Source: Bacteroidota bacterium
Lineage (GTDB): Bacteria > Bacteroidota > Bacteroidia > Bacteroidales > GCA-2711565
Assembly: GCA_003353955.1 (NCBI GenBank)
Contig: PIVJ01000013.1
Span: 1-46,546, forward strand
Length of the DNA stretch: 46,546 nucleotides
Reading direction: 5' to 3'
Made by a program: the position numbers and the translations under genes. The notes beneath the pieces are model-generated. The model saw only the letters and a list, made by a program, of their open reading frames with translations. It ran no database searches and was not told where the DNA came from. Shown piece by piece: positions 17,422 to 27,224 of this stretch (position 1 is the stretch's first letter; each line of letters starts with the position of its first letter).

Positions 17422-18627
17422 ATGAAAGAAAATATTTTATTAATATTTGGAATAATTATGATAGTAAGTTGCAATCAAATTCCAAAACATGATAAAAAAC
17501 TAGATAAATATGTTGATTTTTTAGAAAAGAATAATACTTCCGCAAAAGACTATGTTTTAGATTTATTTGAGGGTAACGATTTAGTAATTCTTTGTGAAAG
17601 GGATCACAGAGAAAATACCCAATATGATTTTTTAAAAGAATTAATGTCAGATCCGAGGTTTATTAAAAATGTTGGAAATATATTCACAGAAATTGGAATG
17701 ACTAATCTAAACCCTGAGCTAAATAATTTTACACATTCCAAAAAATATAGTGAGGAACAAGTCCATAAAAAATTGATTGAATTTCAACGAAAATCTGGAT
17801 ACTATCCACTTTGGGGTTATTTCAATTTTTATTCTTTAAATAAGCAATTATACAACATAAATCAATCGTTATCAAATGAGAATAAAATAAATATTTATCC
17901 GTCAAATATTGCCTTAAAAGTAGATTCATTAGACTCCGAATATTATAAATCGGTTTGGAATAAAATTATTTATCATAGAGATAGCTTGATGGCTAATAGT
18001 ATAATTGAAAACTTTAATAAAATAAAAAAATCTAATTCATCTCGAAAAAAAGCACTCATAATAATGAATTTCCGTCACGCTTTCAATACTAATTTCAAGA
18101 TGGATAATGGAAATGGCGCAAAAAATGTAGGTGGATTCTTATTTGAAAAATACAATGGAAAAATTGCAAACGTTCTTATAAATCAATTTGAATTTGTAGA
18201 TGCAGAATCTGAAAAGGATATCGCTTATAAAAGCACTCAAAATGGAAAATGGGATGCAACATTTGAGGTTCTAAATATTGATAATGCAGGATTTGATTTC
18301 AGAAATTCAATCTTTGGTAATGACAATTTCGACTTATGGCCTTTCCATAGGCACAATTACAAATACAAAGATATTTTTACTGGTTTTGTTTATTACAAAA
18401 GCCCCAAAGATTTCAAATTAATAACTGGTGTTAATGGACTGATTGATTCTACTTTCATAGAAATCTATAAAAATAGAGTTCTGTTATGGAAAGAAATAAC
18501 TAATAATAGAGTTAATTATCCATTAGTAGATAGCGTAATAATTGAGGAATATGGACATAAAAAAGAATTTCAAATTGAAAGAATTGATTCAATTTCATCT
18601 CAAATTAATAAATGGATAGAAAAATAA
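17422..18627 (+). CDS. Lipoprotein of the EreA/ChaN-like superfamily, substrate unknown
   Basis: A 401-residue lipoprotein: signal peptide ending in IVSC (Cys17), then a soluble domain. Residues ~50-72 (DLVILCERDHRENTQYDFLKE) and ~210-222 (RKKALIIMNFRHAF) resemble the paired acidic/histidine motifs of erythromycin-esterase-like and ChaN/TIKI-type proteins. The match is by pattern only. The gene is much more AT-rich than its neighbours. It stands alone in the accessory insert and ends at a hairpin-containing boundary and a terminator, suggesting acquisition as a single-gene unit. Confidence 0.45.
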   Translation: MKENILLIFGIIMIVSCNQIPKHDKKLDKYVDFLEKNNTSAKDYVLDLFEGNDLVILCERDHRENTQYDFLKELMSDPRFIKNVGNIFTEIGMTNLNPELNNFTHSKKYSEEQVHKKLIEFQRKSGYYPLWGYFNFYSLNKQLYNINQSLSNENKINIYPSNIALKVDSLDSEYYKSVWNKIIYHRDSLMANSIIENFNKIKKSNSSRKKALIIMNFRHAFNTNFKMDNGNGAKNVGGFLFEKYNGKIANVLINQFEFVDAESEKDIAYKSTQNGKWDATFEVLNIDNAGFDFRNSIFGNDNFDLWPFHRHNYKYKDIFTGFVYYKSPKDFKLITGVNGLIDSTFIEIYKNRVLLWKEITNNRVNYPLVDSVIIEEYGHKKEFQIERIDSISSQINKWIEK

Positions 18628-18707
18628 CGTGTGCTAACACTGGTAGTCGTTGCACAATCCTATAAAATTAAGATTTAGTAGTTTTCAAAGCATCTTTGAG
18701 TTCGATT

Positions 18708-18734
18708 AAGCCCTTCTGAGGGCTTTTTCTTTTT
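18708..18734 (+). terminator. Intrinsic terminator after the EreA/ChaN-like gene
   Basis: AAGCCCT (18708-18714) pairs with AGGGCTT (18719-18725) across a TCTG loop and is followed by a T-rich run. It also lies just beyond the 3' end of the leftward M1 peptidase gene. Confidence 0.75.
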
Positions 18735-18791
18735 GTGTCAAATTTGCAATTTGGGTTAATATTTCAGGACATCATAATTATAACAAGGCTT

Positions 18792-20726
18792 CTATCTCAC
18801 AGCAACCTTTCCAACATAAACAGTATCAGACTGCTTAACCATTACAACATACACACCCTCTGATAATCCTGATAAATTAATTCTTTCAACCTTTGAATGA
18901 ACTTCTTTATTTAATACAAGCTTACCATTGAAACTATAAATCTCTATCATTGCATCATTTGTATTCTCAACTTCAATGCTAATTATATCATCAGAAGGAT
19001 TTGGATAAATCGACAGGTGTTCTATCCTAATTTCTTTGACTCCAGTAGTAATTGTATTATTTCGTGATATCAATTCATATTCCGGATCAAACTCAACCGA
19101 AATGATAGGGAAACTAACATTTTCAACAAATACCTGTCCATTCTCTGTGTTTTCAAGTCGCAACCACTGCGATTGTCCATCACTACCATTCACTCTGATG
19201 GGTAGCGGCATTTCAAAAAATGACACTGATGAGTGTGATTGTGATTGGTTAATAAGAAAGTAAGCATCATCGCCATCTTGACTCCATTGCAACCAATAGG
19301 AAGGATATCCTTCACCCATATACCAATCAGCAAGAAAATCGTCTAATTCGATACCACTTTGTGCTTCAAAATGACTTTGCAAATCAATTGTTCTGGCATA
19401 GCCAAAAGCTAATTTAGGATCAGACAAATAATTTTTAATAGCAGCAAAAAAGTCGTCATCTCCCAGTTTATATCGAAGCATATGTAAAACCATTGCCCCT
19501 TTTTGATAGCTAAGTCTCCAATCAAATATCCGGGATACATCAGTGGTATTCGTGCAGCGCACTGATCCAGCACTCTCAGCAGTGATATCAAAGACCGTAT
19601 TTATTCTCCATGCTATGAAAGCGTCATTCCCATCAATATGCTCTGTTGTCAAAGCCTCAAGATATGTAGCAAAACCTTCGTTAAGCCAAATATCTTCCCA
19701 TGAACCACAGGTAATTTTATCACCAAACCACTGATGAGCCAGTTCGTGAGCAATTAAGAAACGGTCAAAGGATTCTACAAAAGACATGGTTGTGTGTTCC
19801 ATACCGCCACCCCAATTAAGCTCTGCATGTCCGTATTTCTCATCAGCATATGGATACATTTCAAATAATTCGCCAAAAATTTCCATGATGTACGAAGTAA
19901 TTGGTGTCTTGTTTTGCGCATCAGACAGATTCTCGGGATAGACATAATTAATGATCGGAAATTCACTGTCTGTTCCTTCATAAGCATACTCATGATATAC
20001 GCTATAGTTAGTCACAGCAATAGCTATTAAATATGCAGGAATTGGATATCCATGTTTCCAGTGTGTGGTTTTGGCACTACCATTGACCGTTTCGGAAACC
20101 AACACACCATTTGATGCGGTTTTGTATTCTTGGGTATCGTAAAACTGAGGATGTGTAACAAAAATATCTATGGAGTCCGCTTTGTCTGTCAGATCTTGTT
20201 TACAGGGCCACCAGTCCATTGCTCCATAAGGTTCCGACAAAGTCCACATTACAGGAATTCCGTTGTGTGTCTCTTGCACAAAGGAGACAAATCCGGTACT
20301 GACTGGCTCACCCCTGTATGTAATTGTCATGGAATCTAAAACGCCAGTACCTTGTATAGCTGGCAAAGTAACTATCAATTCATCACCATTGTGTGTATAA
20401 GCCAGGTTATCGCCTCGCTGCATTACCTGACTGACATTCATATTATCAGCCAGGTCAAAAGTGATCGTATTCATGGGGGCAACAACCTCCCAGTAAGTAG
20501 TTACTTTACCACTGATTGAAGCCGGATCTGAGGCTGGATCCACTGTCCATTCCAGGCGAAGATATTTTATATCATAATTGTCGGTATTCTGGCTGGCTTT
20601 AAATTGCATTCGCTTATGTGCCGACCGGCGTTCTGCTTTAATGAGCTCGTGCATTTTCTCATTTAATTCTTGTGCGGTGGTTAATAAACTAACCAATATG
20701 ACGAGTAAAGTAATTAAATATTTCAT
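18792..20726 (-). CDS. Secreted M1-family metallopeptidase with T9SS sorting domain
   Basis: A 644-residue secreted zinc aminopeptidase. Signal peptide 1-18 (cleavage after TTAQ), then an M1 domain with GGGMEHTTMS (~306-315, the exopeptidase motif, in which the usual GxMEN asparagine is His) and the zinc site HELAHQWFG (His327, Glu328, His331). The third ligand is Glu350 in NEGFATYLE. The last ~80 residues are a type A type IX secretion sorting domain (IYPNPSDDIISIEV, IYSFNGKLVLNKEV, LSGLSEGVYVVMV), which sends the enzyme through T9SS to the cell surface. Its composition is richer in G+C than the rest of the insert. Confidence 0.92.
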   Translation of the reverse strand: MKYLITLLVILVSLLTTAQELNEKMHELIKAERRSAHKRMQFKASQNTDNYDIKYLRLEWTVDPASDPASISGKVTTYWEVVAPMNTITFDLADNMNVSQVMQRGDNLAYTHNGDELIVTLPAIQGTGVLDSMTITYRGEPVSTGFVSFVQETHNGIPVMWTLSEPYGAMDWWPCKQDLTDKADSIDIFVTHPQFYDTQEYKTASNGVLVSETVNGSAKTTHWKHGYPIPAYLIAIAVTNYSVYHEYAYEGTDSEFPIINYVYPENLSDAQNKTPITSYIMEIFGELFEMYPYADEKYGHAELNWGGGMEHTTMSFVESFDRFLIAHELAHQWFGDKITCGSWEDIWLNEGFATYLEALTTEHIDGNDAFIAWRINTVFDITAESAGSVRCTNTTDVSRIFDWRLSYQKGAMVLHMLRYKLGDDDFFAAIKNYLSDPKLAFGYARTIDLQSHFEAQSGIELDDFLADWYMGEGYPSYWLQWSQDGDDAYFLINQSQSHSSVSFFEMPLPIRVNGSDGQSQWLRLENTENGQVFVENVSFPIISVEFDPEYELISRNNTITTGVKEIRIEHLSIYPNPSDDIISIEVENTNDAMIEIYSFNGKLVLNKEVHSKVERINLSGLSEGVYVVMVKQSDTVYVGKVAVR

Positions 20727-20878
20727 AATGAGTTGGATCTTAGGTTAACCATTAAATATGCAATAGTGAGTTTACAACTTGAAAACATCGAAGTCAAGGA
20801 TGTAATTATCAATTAGATCATATTTTATCATGATAAGATAATTTTTGAGTGAATAAATGCGCTGTTCGTTAATATATC

Positions 20879-21028
20879 ATGCCAAAAACAATACAACTCA
20901 AATTAATAAAAGTAGCCGCATGGGTAAACATATTGAAAACAAAAGTAAAAATTGAATTATCCAAAGAGTTTTATGCAAAATGGGTATTTGAGAAATGTTT
21001 TATAATGTTTGATATTCTGAGAATTTAA
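20879..21028 (+). pseudogene. C-terminal fragment of a DDE transposase (IS4/IS1380-like)
   Basis: A 49-codon frame starting MPKTIQLKLIKVAAWVN and containing KTKVKIELSKEFYAKWVFEK resembles the extreme C-terminus of DDE-group transposases of the IS4/IS1380 type. There the end reads as 'lxLKxIKvA' followed by an aromatic-basic tail. No DDE residues are present and the upstream part is gone. Recognition is by pattern memory. Confidence 0.4.
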
Positions 21029-21276
21029 TACAATATCACCGTATGTTGTTGCTCTTTACCTTCTTGTATGTTAACCAATGGTCCCCTAAGTTTGATGATA
21101 CAATACTGACCGGAAATATTAGGCGCAATTATTTTAATAAAAAACACCAAATCAGGCAGTAATAGAAAAATGGCCAACACCAAGGCTCTTCCTTGGCTTA
21201 CTATCGTATTTTTGGTGTAAATTTGGATTTATGAATTATTCAGGCTATGTGGAAAACCTCGTTCTTTCTAGAAATA

Positions 21277-21309
21277 TTGGGTGCAATTTGCATTTCTATT
21301 GTATCTTTG
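21277..21309 (+). promoter_or_regulatory. Possible promoter for the TonB receptor gene
   Basis: TTG (21277-21279) is followed after 22 bases by TATCTTTG (21302-21309), with the extra C often seen after the -7 box. It would leave a long leader of about 170 bases before ATG 21482. Confidence 0.35.
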
Positions 21310-21481
21310 CATAGTACTGTGTGCATAATGTACTGTTTTTAACTGTTTACGTGTTGTAACGCAAATATCGACAATCCTTTTATTTTTTTTGAAAATAGTT
21401 TAAATCACTTCAAAATCAAGTATTAGATAAAGATCAAGATGAGTTCAAATAGATGTAATTTTAACATAATACTACTATAAT

Positions 21482-24262
21482 ATGAAATATTTTTTCAGCT
21501 TTTTTTTATTTTTATTAAGTTCTTCATTATTATTTTCTCAACAAACTGTTTCAGGAAAAATTACAGATAGTCTTGGTAATCCAATTATATATTCGAGTGT
21601 ATTAGAAAAAAATACCACAAACGGAACCATTTCTGATTTTGACGGAAATTATTCTATTGAAGTTAATATGGGTGCTGCATTAATCTTTAGTAGTACTGGG
21701 TATACTACTAAAGAAATAATTGTTGGTGAACTTACTAGTATTGATATTGTTTTACAAGAAGGCTCGGTTAACTTAAAAGAGGTCATTATAGTAGGTTCCC
21801 GAACACCACCAAGAAGTAATACAGATACACCCTTACCAGTAGATATTATATCAGGAAAAGACATTGTAAACACTGGGCAAATAACATTTGATAAAGCATT
21901 ACAATACAAAATTCCTTCGTTTAATACGGTTCAAACACCAGTTAGTGATGCAACGTCTTTACTAGACCCTTACGAAATAAGAAACTTGGGGCCAAGTAGA
22001 ACGTTAATCCTTATCAATGGAAAACGAAAAAACTTAAGTGCTTTGGTATATACTTATGGTATTGCTGGACGCGGAGAAACGGGAGCAGATATTTCTGCCA
22101 TTCCCTTAGACGCTATTAAACGTGTAGAAGTATTACGAGATGGTGCTTCTGCTCAATACGGATCTGATGCAATTGCAGGTGTTGTCAATATAGTTTTAAA
22201 AGATAACCCAATTGGAGGTTCTGCCACAATTAAAACAGGTATTACATCTAAAGGTGATGGCGAGCAATTTGGAGTAAGTATTAATAACGCTTCTAACATT
22301 GGTAAAGATAATGGTTTTGTTAACTATACTGTTGACCTTTCTAAAGTAAATCTAGCTAACCGACCAGGCCTTGTAAATGCAGCTGGGGAAATTGCCGATT
22401 TTACAAGTGGCACAGCAGAGGATATTACTTTTGTTAATCAATTTTTAGAACGACATCCTGATGCTGGAAATATTAATGGGTCTCCAGGAACAGCTGTAGC
22501 TAAATTTTTGATAAATGGAGGTGTTGATTTATCGGAAAAAACAAAACTTTACTTCAATACAGCCTATGTATATAAAAGCATGAACAGTTATGCAAATTAT
22601 AGGACGCCATATTGGAGAACTTTGGACGAGTTTCCTTATTTAGCTGATTTTTTTCCTACTGAAGATGTTATAGACAATTACGATGGTTACGTACCAACAT
22701 TTGACGGAATTCTTAATGATTATCATAGCACAGTTGGGTTTAAGACACAAAAAAATGATTGGAATTATGATGTAAGTTTTACTATTGGAGGTAATCTTCA
22801 AAAGTATACAGTTCGTAATTCTCATAATAGTAATTTTGTGTATTCACCATCCACGTGGATAGATAGCAATAATGACGGTAGTGTGGACGATGGGGAGATT
22901 ACAGAAGGACAAAATCTTTATCGGGGAAATAGCCCTATATCTTTTGATGCCGGAGGTGCAAGATTTAATCATACCGTTGGAAATATTGATATCTCAAAAA
23001 CAATATCAGACAAAATAAGTCTTGCCCTTGGAGCAGAATTTAGAAACGAAACATTTGAAATAATTGCAGGCGAATTAGCCTCTTACGATGGAGGTGGATC
23101 AGATTCCTTCGCTGGCAGTAGACCAGAAAACGCTAAGATATTTAATCGATATAATTTTGGAGGTTATTTGGATGTGGCTTATGATGTTACAGACAAACTA
23201 TTATTTAATGGAACATTGAGAGTTGAAAATTATTCCGATTTTGGAAACACCTTAGTTTGGAAGCTAAGCTCAAGATATAAAGTTAATAATAACCTTACTC
23301 TAAGAAGTTCGTTATCAACAGGGTTTAGAGCACCTACTTTACATCAAATATATTCTCAAAAGTTACAATATAGTTTTGTGGCTGGGCAAGGAATTCAGGT
23401 TACGGGACTTATTAATAATGTATCACCTCAAGCCAAAATTTTAAAAATCCCACAACTAGATAGTGAGAAATCTACAAATTTCACTTTGGGTTTAGGAGCA
23501 AAAATTGCAACTAATTTTAAGTTAACTATGGATTACTACAACATTTCAATTAAAGATAGAATTGTACTAAGCGGTGATATTACAGGTTTAAATATTGATA
23601 ATTTAAACAGCGTTAGCTTCTTTATTAATGCTTTAGATACTAGAACCTCTGGTTTAGATGTTGTTCTTAATTATAAAAAAATACCTCTGGGTAATGGGAA
23701 CTTGGGTTTTAATTTATCTGGAAATTATACAATTGATAACAAAAGAACTGGAAAAATAAAAAACCCTGCAGTAATTGAAAATAGTGGACAATCTGTATTC
23801 GATACGAACCAAGAAACAGGGATATTTTTATCAAGACCAAAAACAAAATGGATTTTTGGTACTAATTATGCTATTAATAAATTTAATATTTCTTTAAACA
23901 ACACTTACTTTGGAACAGCAACCTTTAAAGACCCAGGATTGAGCCCAGATTTAAGAACTGAGTTTATCCCTAAAATTGTAACAGACTTTAGTATTAATTA
24001 TGATCTTTCTAAAAAAATTGATGTGACGCTTAATGTAAATAATATTTTTAACGTTCTGCCAGAATGGGAATTTAAAGCCGAAAATATGGCAGGACAAGAT
24101 TTAATAAATAATACCAATACCAATGCGTTTGGTCTAACACCTATTCAAGAACAATCCAATTTAATCACTTTTAACCAACGATACGCTCAAACGACTTACT
24201 TTGGGTATCACTTTAGTCAATTAGGAATATTGTTTAATTTGTCATTTATTTATAAAATATAA
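21482..24262 (+). CDS. TonB-dependent outer-membrane receptor
   Basis: A 926-residue TonB-dependent transporter for an unknown ligand. Signal peptide 1-19 (SSSLLFSQ), a carboxypeptidase-regulatory-like domain (~21-100, VSGKITDSLGNPI), a TonB plug (~110-245 with LILINGKRKN and IKRVEVLRDGASAQYGSDAIAGVVN) and a long beta-barrel ending in SQLGILFNLSFIYKI with a C-terminal aromatic/hydrophobic strand. No SusD partner follows, so it is not a polysaccharide-locus pair; siderophore, peptide or metal-complex uptake are options. Codon style looks Flavobacterium-like, in keeping with its place in the insert. Confidence 0.9.
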   Translation: MKYFFSFFLFLLSSSLLFSQQTVSGKITDSLGNPIIYSSVLEKNTTNGTISDFDGNYSIEVNMGAALIFSSTGYTTKEIIVGELTSIDIVLQEGSVNLKEVIIVGSRTPPRSNTDTPLPVDIISGKDIVNTGQITFDKALQYKIPSFNTVQTPVSDATSLLDPYEIRNLGPSRTLILINGKRKNLSALVYTYGIAGRGETGADISAIPLDAIKRVEVLRDGASAQYGSDAIAGVVNIVLKDNPIGGSATIKTGITSKGDGEQFGVSINNASNIGKDNGFVNYTVDLSKVNLANRPGLVNAAGEIADFTSGTAEDITFVNQFLERHPDAGNINGSPGTAVAKFLINGGVDLSEKTKLYFNTAYVYKSMNSYANYRTPYWRTLDEFPYLADFFPTEDVIDNYDGYVPTFDGILNDYHSTVGFKTQKNDWNYDVSFTIGGNLQKYTVRNSHNSNFVYSPSTWIDSNNDGSVDDGEITEGQNLYRGNSPISFDAGGARFNHTVGNIDISKTISDKISLALGAEFRNETFEIIAGELASYDGGGSDSFAGSRPENAKIFNRYNFGGYLDVAYDVTDKLLFNGTLRVENYSDFGNTLVWKLSSRYKVNNNLTLRSSLSTGFRAPTLHQIYSQKLQYSFVAGQGIQVTGLINNVSPQAKILKIPQLDSEKSTNFTLGLGAKIATNFKLTMDYYNISIKDRIVLSGDITGLNIDNLNSVSFFINALDTRTSGLDVVLNYKKIPLGNGNLGFNLSGNYTIDNKRTGKIKNPAVIENSGQSVFDTNQETGIFLSRPKTKWIFGTNYAINKFNISLNNTYFGTATFKDPGLSPDLRTEFIPKIVTDFSINYDLSKKIDVTLNVNNIFNVLPEWEFKAENMAGQDLINNTNTNAFGLTPIQEQSNLITFNQRYAQTTYFGYHFSQLGILFNLSFIYKI

Positions 24263-24414
24263 TTATTAAGTGCATCCTGCCTCGTCTTTGTAGTATATTT
24301 TGATAGATAAATCTTTCAAAATCCCTTACATCGCATATGCAAAGCCCGTTGTAGCCCAAAAACTATTTCATAGAGAAGAAAAAAATTGTTTAAACAATCA
24401 CAAGATTAAATAGA

Positions 24415-25044
24415 ATGAAATTTGACAAAGATTTTAAATTAGCAATAAGCAACTTACCACCCAAAGAAAAAGACAAACTACTTTTTCGTTTACTAAAGAA
24501 AGATTTGACATTAGTCAATCGATTATATTTCGAACTTGTGAATACTGATAGCGTTGATGAACGAAGAGATAACTTAGAAAAACGCATAATGAAAAAAGTT
24601 CAACAGATAACAGACTGTTATTATAGTCCAGGGATACTAATGATGGATATGCGGGAACTGAGTGGAGAAATCAACGAGCACGTTAACATCACCAAGGACA
24701 AATACGGAGATGTAAGTACAAACCTTCTTTTATTAAACGAAATTTTAAAGCTTAACCATTCGAACATTGATGAAGCTAGTCCTAATAAAATCTACAAATT
24801 AAATATTTATATTATTGCAAAAGTTTTTAAGATTTTAATTTTAATAAATTCCTTACACAAAGATTTTCACATGGAATTTAAAAACTCATTGACGATACTT
24901 GGAAATGAAATTTCTAAAAGTAATAATCTCATGAATGCTGCGATACAAAACGGATTAGATGTCAATTGGCTATTATTTGGCAATATACCTGATAACATAA
25001 AGGAAATTCATAAAGATTTAAGGGAACAAGGATTTTTAAAATAA
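24415..25044 (+). CDS. Conserved-type hypothetical protein (Bacteroidota)
   Basis: A 209-residue, mostly helical, soluble protein without signal peptide. It starts MKFDKDFKLAISNLPPKEKD, followed by a charged region (KLLFRLLKKDLTLVNRLYFELV), then YYSPGILMMDMRELSGEINEHV (~75-97) and the end GLDVNWLLFGNIPDNIKEIHKDL. From memory, proteins of this layout are widespread in Bacteroidota, but no function is known to me. It is the last gene of the accessory insert and is followed by an inverted repeat (GACCCG/CGGGTC, ~25056-25090). Confidence 0.6.
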   Translation: MKFDKDFKLAISNLPPKEKDKLLFRLLKKDLTLVNRLYFELVNTDSVDERRDNLEKRIMKKVQQITDCYYSPGILMMDMRELSGEINEHVNITKDKYGDVSTNLLLLNEILKLNHSNIDEASPNKIYKLNIYIIAKVFKILILINSLHKDFHMEFKNSLTILGNEISKSNNLMNAAIQNGLDVNWLLFGNIPDNIKEIHKDLREQGFLK

Positions 25045-25276
<232 letters not shown>

Positions 25277-25384
25277 CATCTTTTTAGTAAAGAATTCTTT
25301 TTGAAAAAGTAGCTTACTAAGGCTGAAAAAGCTTATTTTGCGGGAAAGATAATAACTGAGAAAAACGTTTAGGACAGGATTATT

Positions 25385-25930
25385 ATGAAATTATTTTATA
25401 CTGGTGTTCTAAGCTTAATATTTAATTACTATTTTACACAGGAGCTTAGGTTAACTTATTATTGCAGTGATGTAAAAATTATAAGTGAACGTACCGGCGA
25501 TATGATCAATCGGTGTGAATTAGGTTTAAATAGACAGGAAAATTTATCCAAATTAGGCAGTGATTATTTTTACGATGAGCGTATGGATAACGAACTTAGA
25601 AATCTATACCATTTTGGGGAAGATATATTTCATTATCCTCACGATACACTAATCAAAACTGTTGGGTTTAATATTTTTACCAATAGATTTAAATTATTAT
25701 TCGATAATCAATTTTTAGTTGAGGTAGGTAATCATATCGACTCTTGTTTTAAACCGTATGCGCCAATTCCTATTCGGGATGATAGAGGTGATGAGTCGGC
25801 TGTTATTATTTATTACAAAAGTAAAAAAGAAGAGGAATGTTTAATAATGCAATCTTTCTTAATTATTAGATTTAATAAGAAAAACAAAATAGTAACACAA
25901 ATTAGTGACGTTCGGAAGCCAAGTTTCTGA
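25385..25930 (+). CDS. Hypothetical exported protein
   Basis: A 181-residue protein with a short hydrophobic N-terminus (YTGVLSLIFNYYFTQ, possible signal peptide cleaved ~18). The soluble part is rich in aromatic and charged residues (e.g. GSDYFYDERMDNELRNLYHF, then VGNHIDSCFKPYAPIPIRDD). I recognise no family. It is the first gene outside the right end of the insert, has its own clear terminator, and may be the native downstream neighbour of pheS or a separate acquisition. Confidence 0.5.
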   Translation: MKLFYTGVLSLIFNYYFTQELRLTYYCSDVKIISERTGDMINRCELGLNRQENLSKLGSDYFYDERMDNELRNLYHFGEDIFHYPHDTLIKTVGFNIFTNRFKLLFDNQFLVEVGNHIDSCFKPYAPIPIRDDRGDESAVIIYYKSKKEEECLIMQSFLIIRFNKKNKIVTQISDVRKPSF

Positions 25931-25940
25931 GCTCAAAATA

Positions 25941-25971
25941 AAGCAACCTCAGAAATTGGGGTTGCTTTTTT
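25941..25971 (+). terminator. Intrinsic terminator between convergent genes
   Basis: AAGCAACCTC (25941-25950) pairs with GGGGTTGCTT (25958-25967) with one G-T pair and is followed by T residues. It overlaps the stop codon region of the leftward gene and may serve both strands. Confidence 0.85.
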
Positions 25972-26425
25972 ACTTCTTTTTATTTTCAATAAACTGCAAT
26001 TCGATTTCTGCCAACAAATTATGAATGTTTTTGATGCTTGATAAATCAATTTCAAAAGCTGTTAAAATATTCGGTACTTTCTTGATCCTTTTTATTAATT
26101 CCTTTTTTGCCGTAGTGGAGATATTATTCTGGATCAATAAAAAATAATCAAATTGTCGTAGAGAAGTAATCAGTTTTCGTTCCGAATGATGATTGGAAAC
26201 CAAACTAAAATTATTATTCGTTTCATGGCAATGATAATAATAAACAGAATAATGTAAGGATTCGTTTTTCTTTTCAACCAATGTAAAATCATCAATTCTT
26301 TTAAGGTGCAGATTTAATTCTTTATTTAAATTAAAAGTCAGGCGATAGTCCTTTAAATGACAAGAAATTCCGATAACAGAATAATCAGAAGTGAAATCCA
26401 GGGTTAAAGATATTTTTTTTGCCAT
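25970..26425 (-). CDS. IPExxxVDY-type protein (Bacteroidota-specific)
   Basis: A 151-residue soluble protein starting MAKKISLTLDFTSDYSVIGIS, with DYRLTFNLNKELNLHLKRIDD (~27-47) and a lysine-rich end. Size, N-terminal pattern and position downstream of rnc match the small family named for an IPExxxVDY motif; that motif is not well preserved here. Function is unknown. It is the last gene of the leftward acpP-fabF-rnc group (67 bp after rnc). Confidence 0.6.
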   Translation of the reverse strand: MAKKISLTLDFTSDYSVIGISCHLKDYRLTFNLNKELNLHLKRIDDFTLVEKKNESLHYSVYYYHCHETNNNFSLVSNHHSERKLITSLRQFDYFLLIQNNISTTAKKELIKRIKKVPNILTAFEIDLSSIKNIHNLLAEIELQFIENKKK

Positions 26426-26492
26426 TCCTGATGAACTTGAATGGTAAAAGTACTAAAATAATGAGTTGATAAGCTGAGCTTATTTATAGGAT

Positions 26493-27215
26493 TTAGACTA
26501 TCGAAAGTTTAGCGGTGGCTTTTTCGGATGCCATTTGTTCGGCCCCTTTTATGGAGTAATCGCGCCCACTTTCAATTGGTTTCCCCTCAACAAAAAGACT
26601 CACCACATATTGCTTTTTAAATCCCTCACCAATTTCTTTCACTACTTTAAAATCAATGTCTTTTTTTTCTTTTTGGCCCCACTCAATTAATTTGCTTTTA
26701 TAATTGATGGTTTGAGTTACCAGGTCGTCTAAATCTAAATGAACGTTAATAATCCGGTTAATGATTATTTTTTTGCTGAAAATATATCCCTTATCAAGAT
26801 ACATAGCTCCAATAAATGCTTCAAAAGCATCTCCATTAATTGATTTTCCCTGAGCTTTTGATTCGGTATTGGAAATAATTAGCGTATTTAATCCAAGCTT
26901 TCTGGCCAACTTGCTTAGTTGAACCTTACTAACAATTTTCGACCGCATGTCGGTGAGGAATCCCTCATCTTTAAAAGGAAATTTTTTAAATAATAAATCG
27001 GCCACTACTGCATCAAGTATCGCATCTCCTAAATATTCGAGGCGCTCATTACTAACTCGAATTCCGTTATATAATTCTTTGGCTACCGATTTATGGCGGG
27101 AAGCCAATTGGTATAAATACATATTGTCGGGATGGTATCCGAATATATTCTTAATGCTTAAAAAAAGAGATTTATCAGGGGAAAAATAGTTACGTAAATA
27201 GCTATAAAAATTCAA
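26493..27215 (-). CDS. rnc: Ribonuclease III
   Basis: Cuts double-stranded RNA in rRNA and mRNA processing. The 240-residue product has the signature RLEYLGDAILDAVVADLLF (~58-76), the second catalytic acidic patch in NGDAFEAFIGAMYLDKG (~127-143) and a C-terminal double-stranded-RNA-binding domain (~165-240, ending GAEQMASEKATAKLSIV). Both catalytic Asp/Glu positions are present. It follows fabF by 9 bp, an acpP-fabF-rnc order common in this phylum. Confidence 0.95.
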   Translation of the reverse strand: MNFYSYLRNYFSPDKSLFLSIKNIFGYHPDNMYLYQLASRHKSVAKELYNGIRVSNERLEYLGDAILDAVVADLLFKKFPFKDEGFLTDMRSKIVSKVQLSKLARKLGLNTLIISNTESKAQGKSINGDAFEAFIGAMYLDKGYIFSKKIIINRIINVHLDLDDLVTQTINYKSKLIEWGQKEKKDIDFKVVKEIGEGFKKQYVVSLFVEGKPIESGRDYSIKGAEQMASEKATAKLSIV

Positions 27216-27224
27216 GATTGAGAT

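Larger units (their letters stand above)
20727..21481. other. 755-bp stretch without an intact gene
   Basis: It holds a transposase C-terminal fragment (20879-21028), a CCAAGG-CTCTT-CCTTGG hairpin (about 21179-21195) nested inside an 8-bp inverted repeat ACACCAAA/TTTGGTGT, and several TAnnTTTG boxes (21207-21214, 21218-21225, 21302-21309). Nothing else is recognisable. Confidence 0.6.

Noticed and set aside
17422-18627. Macrolide-resistance esterase
   Set aside because: Only weak superfamily-level motifs are seen, the protein is a lipoprotein, and no resistance gene context exists.
18628-18660. Integron attC site after the EreA/ChaN-like gene
   Set aside because: The inverted repeat has a bulged stem, but the GTTRRRY core is not matched and no integron integrase is present; kept only as a motif observation.
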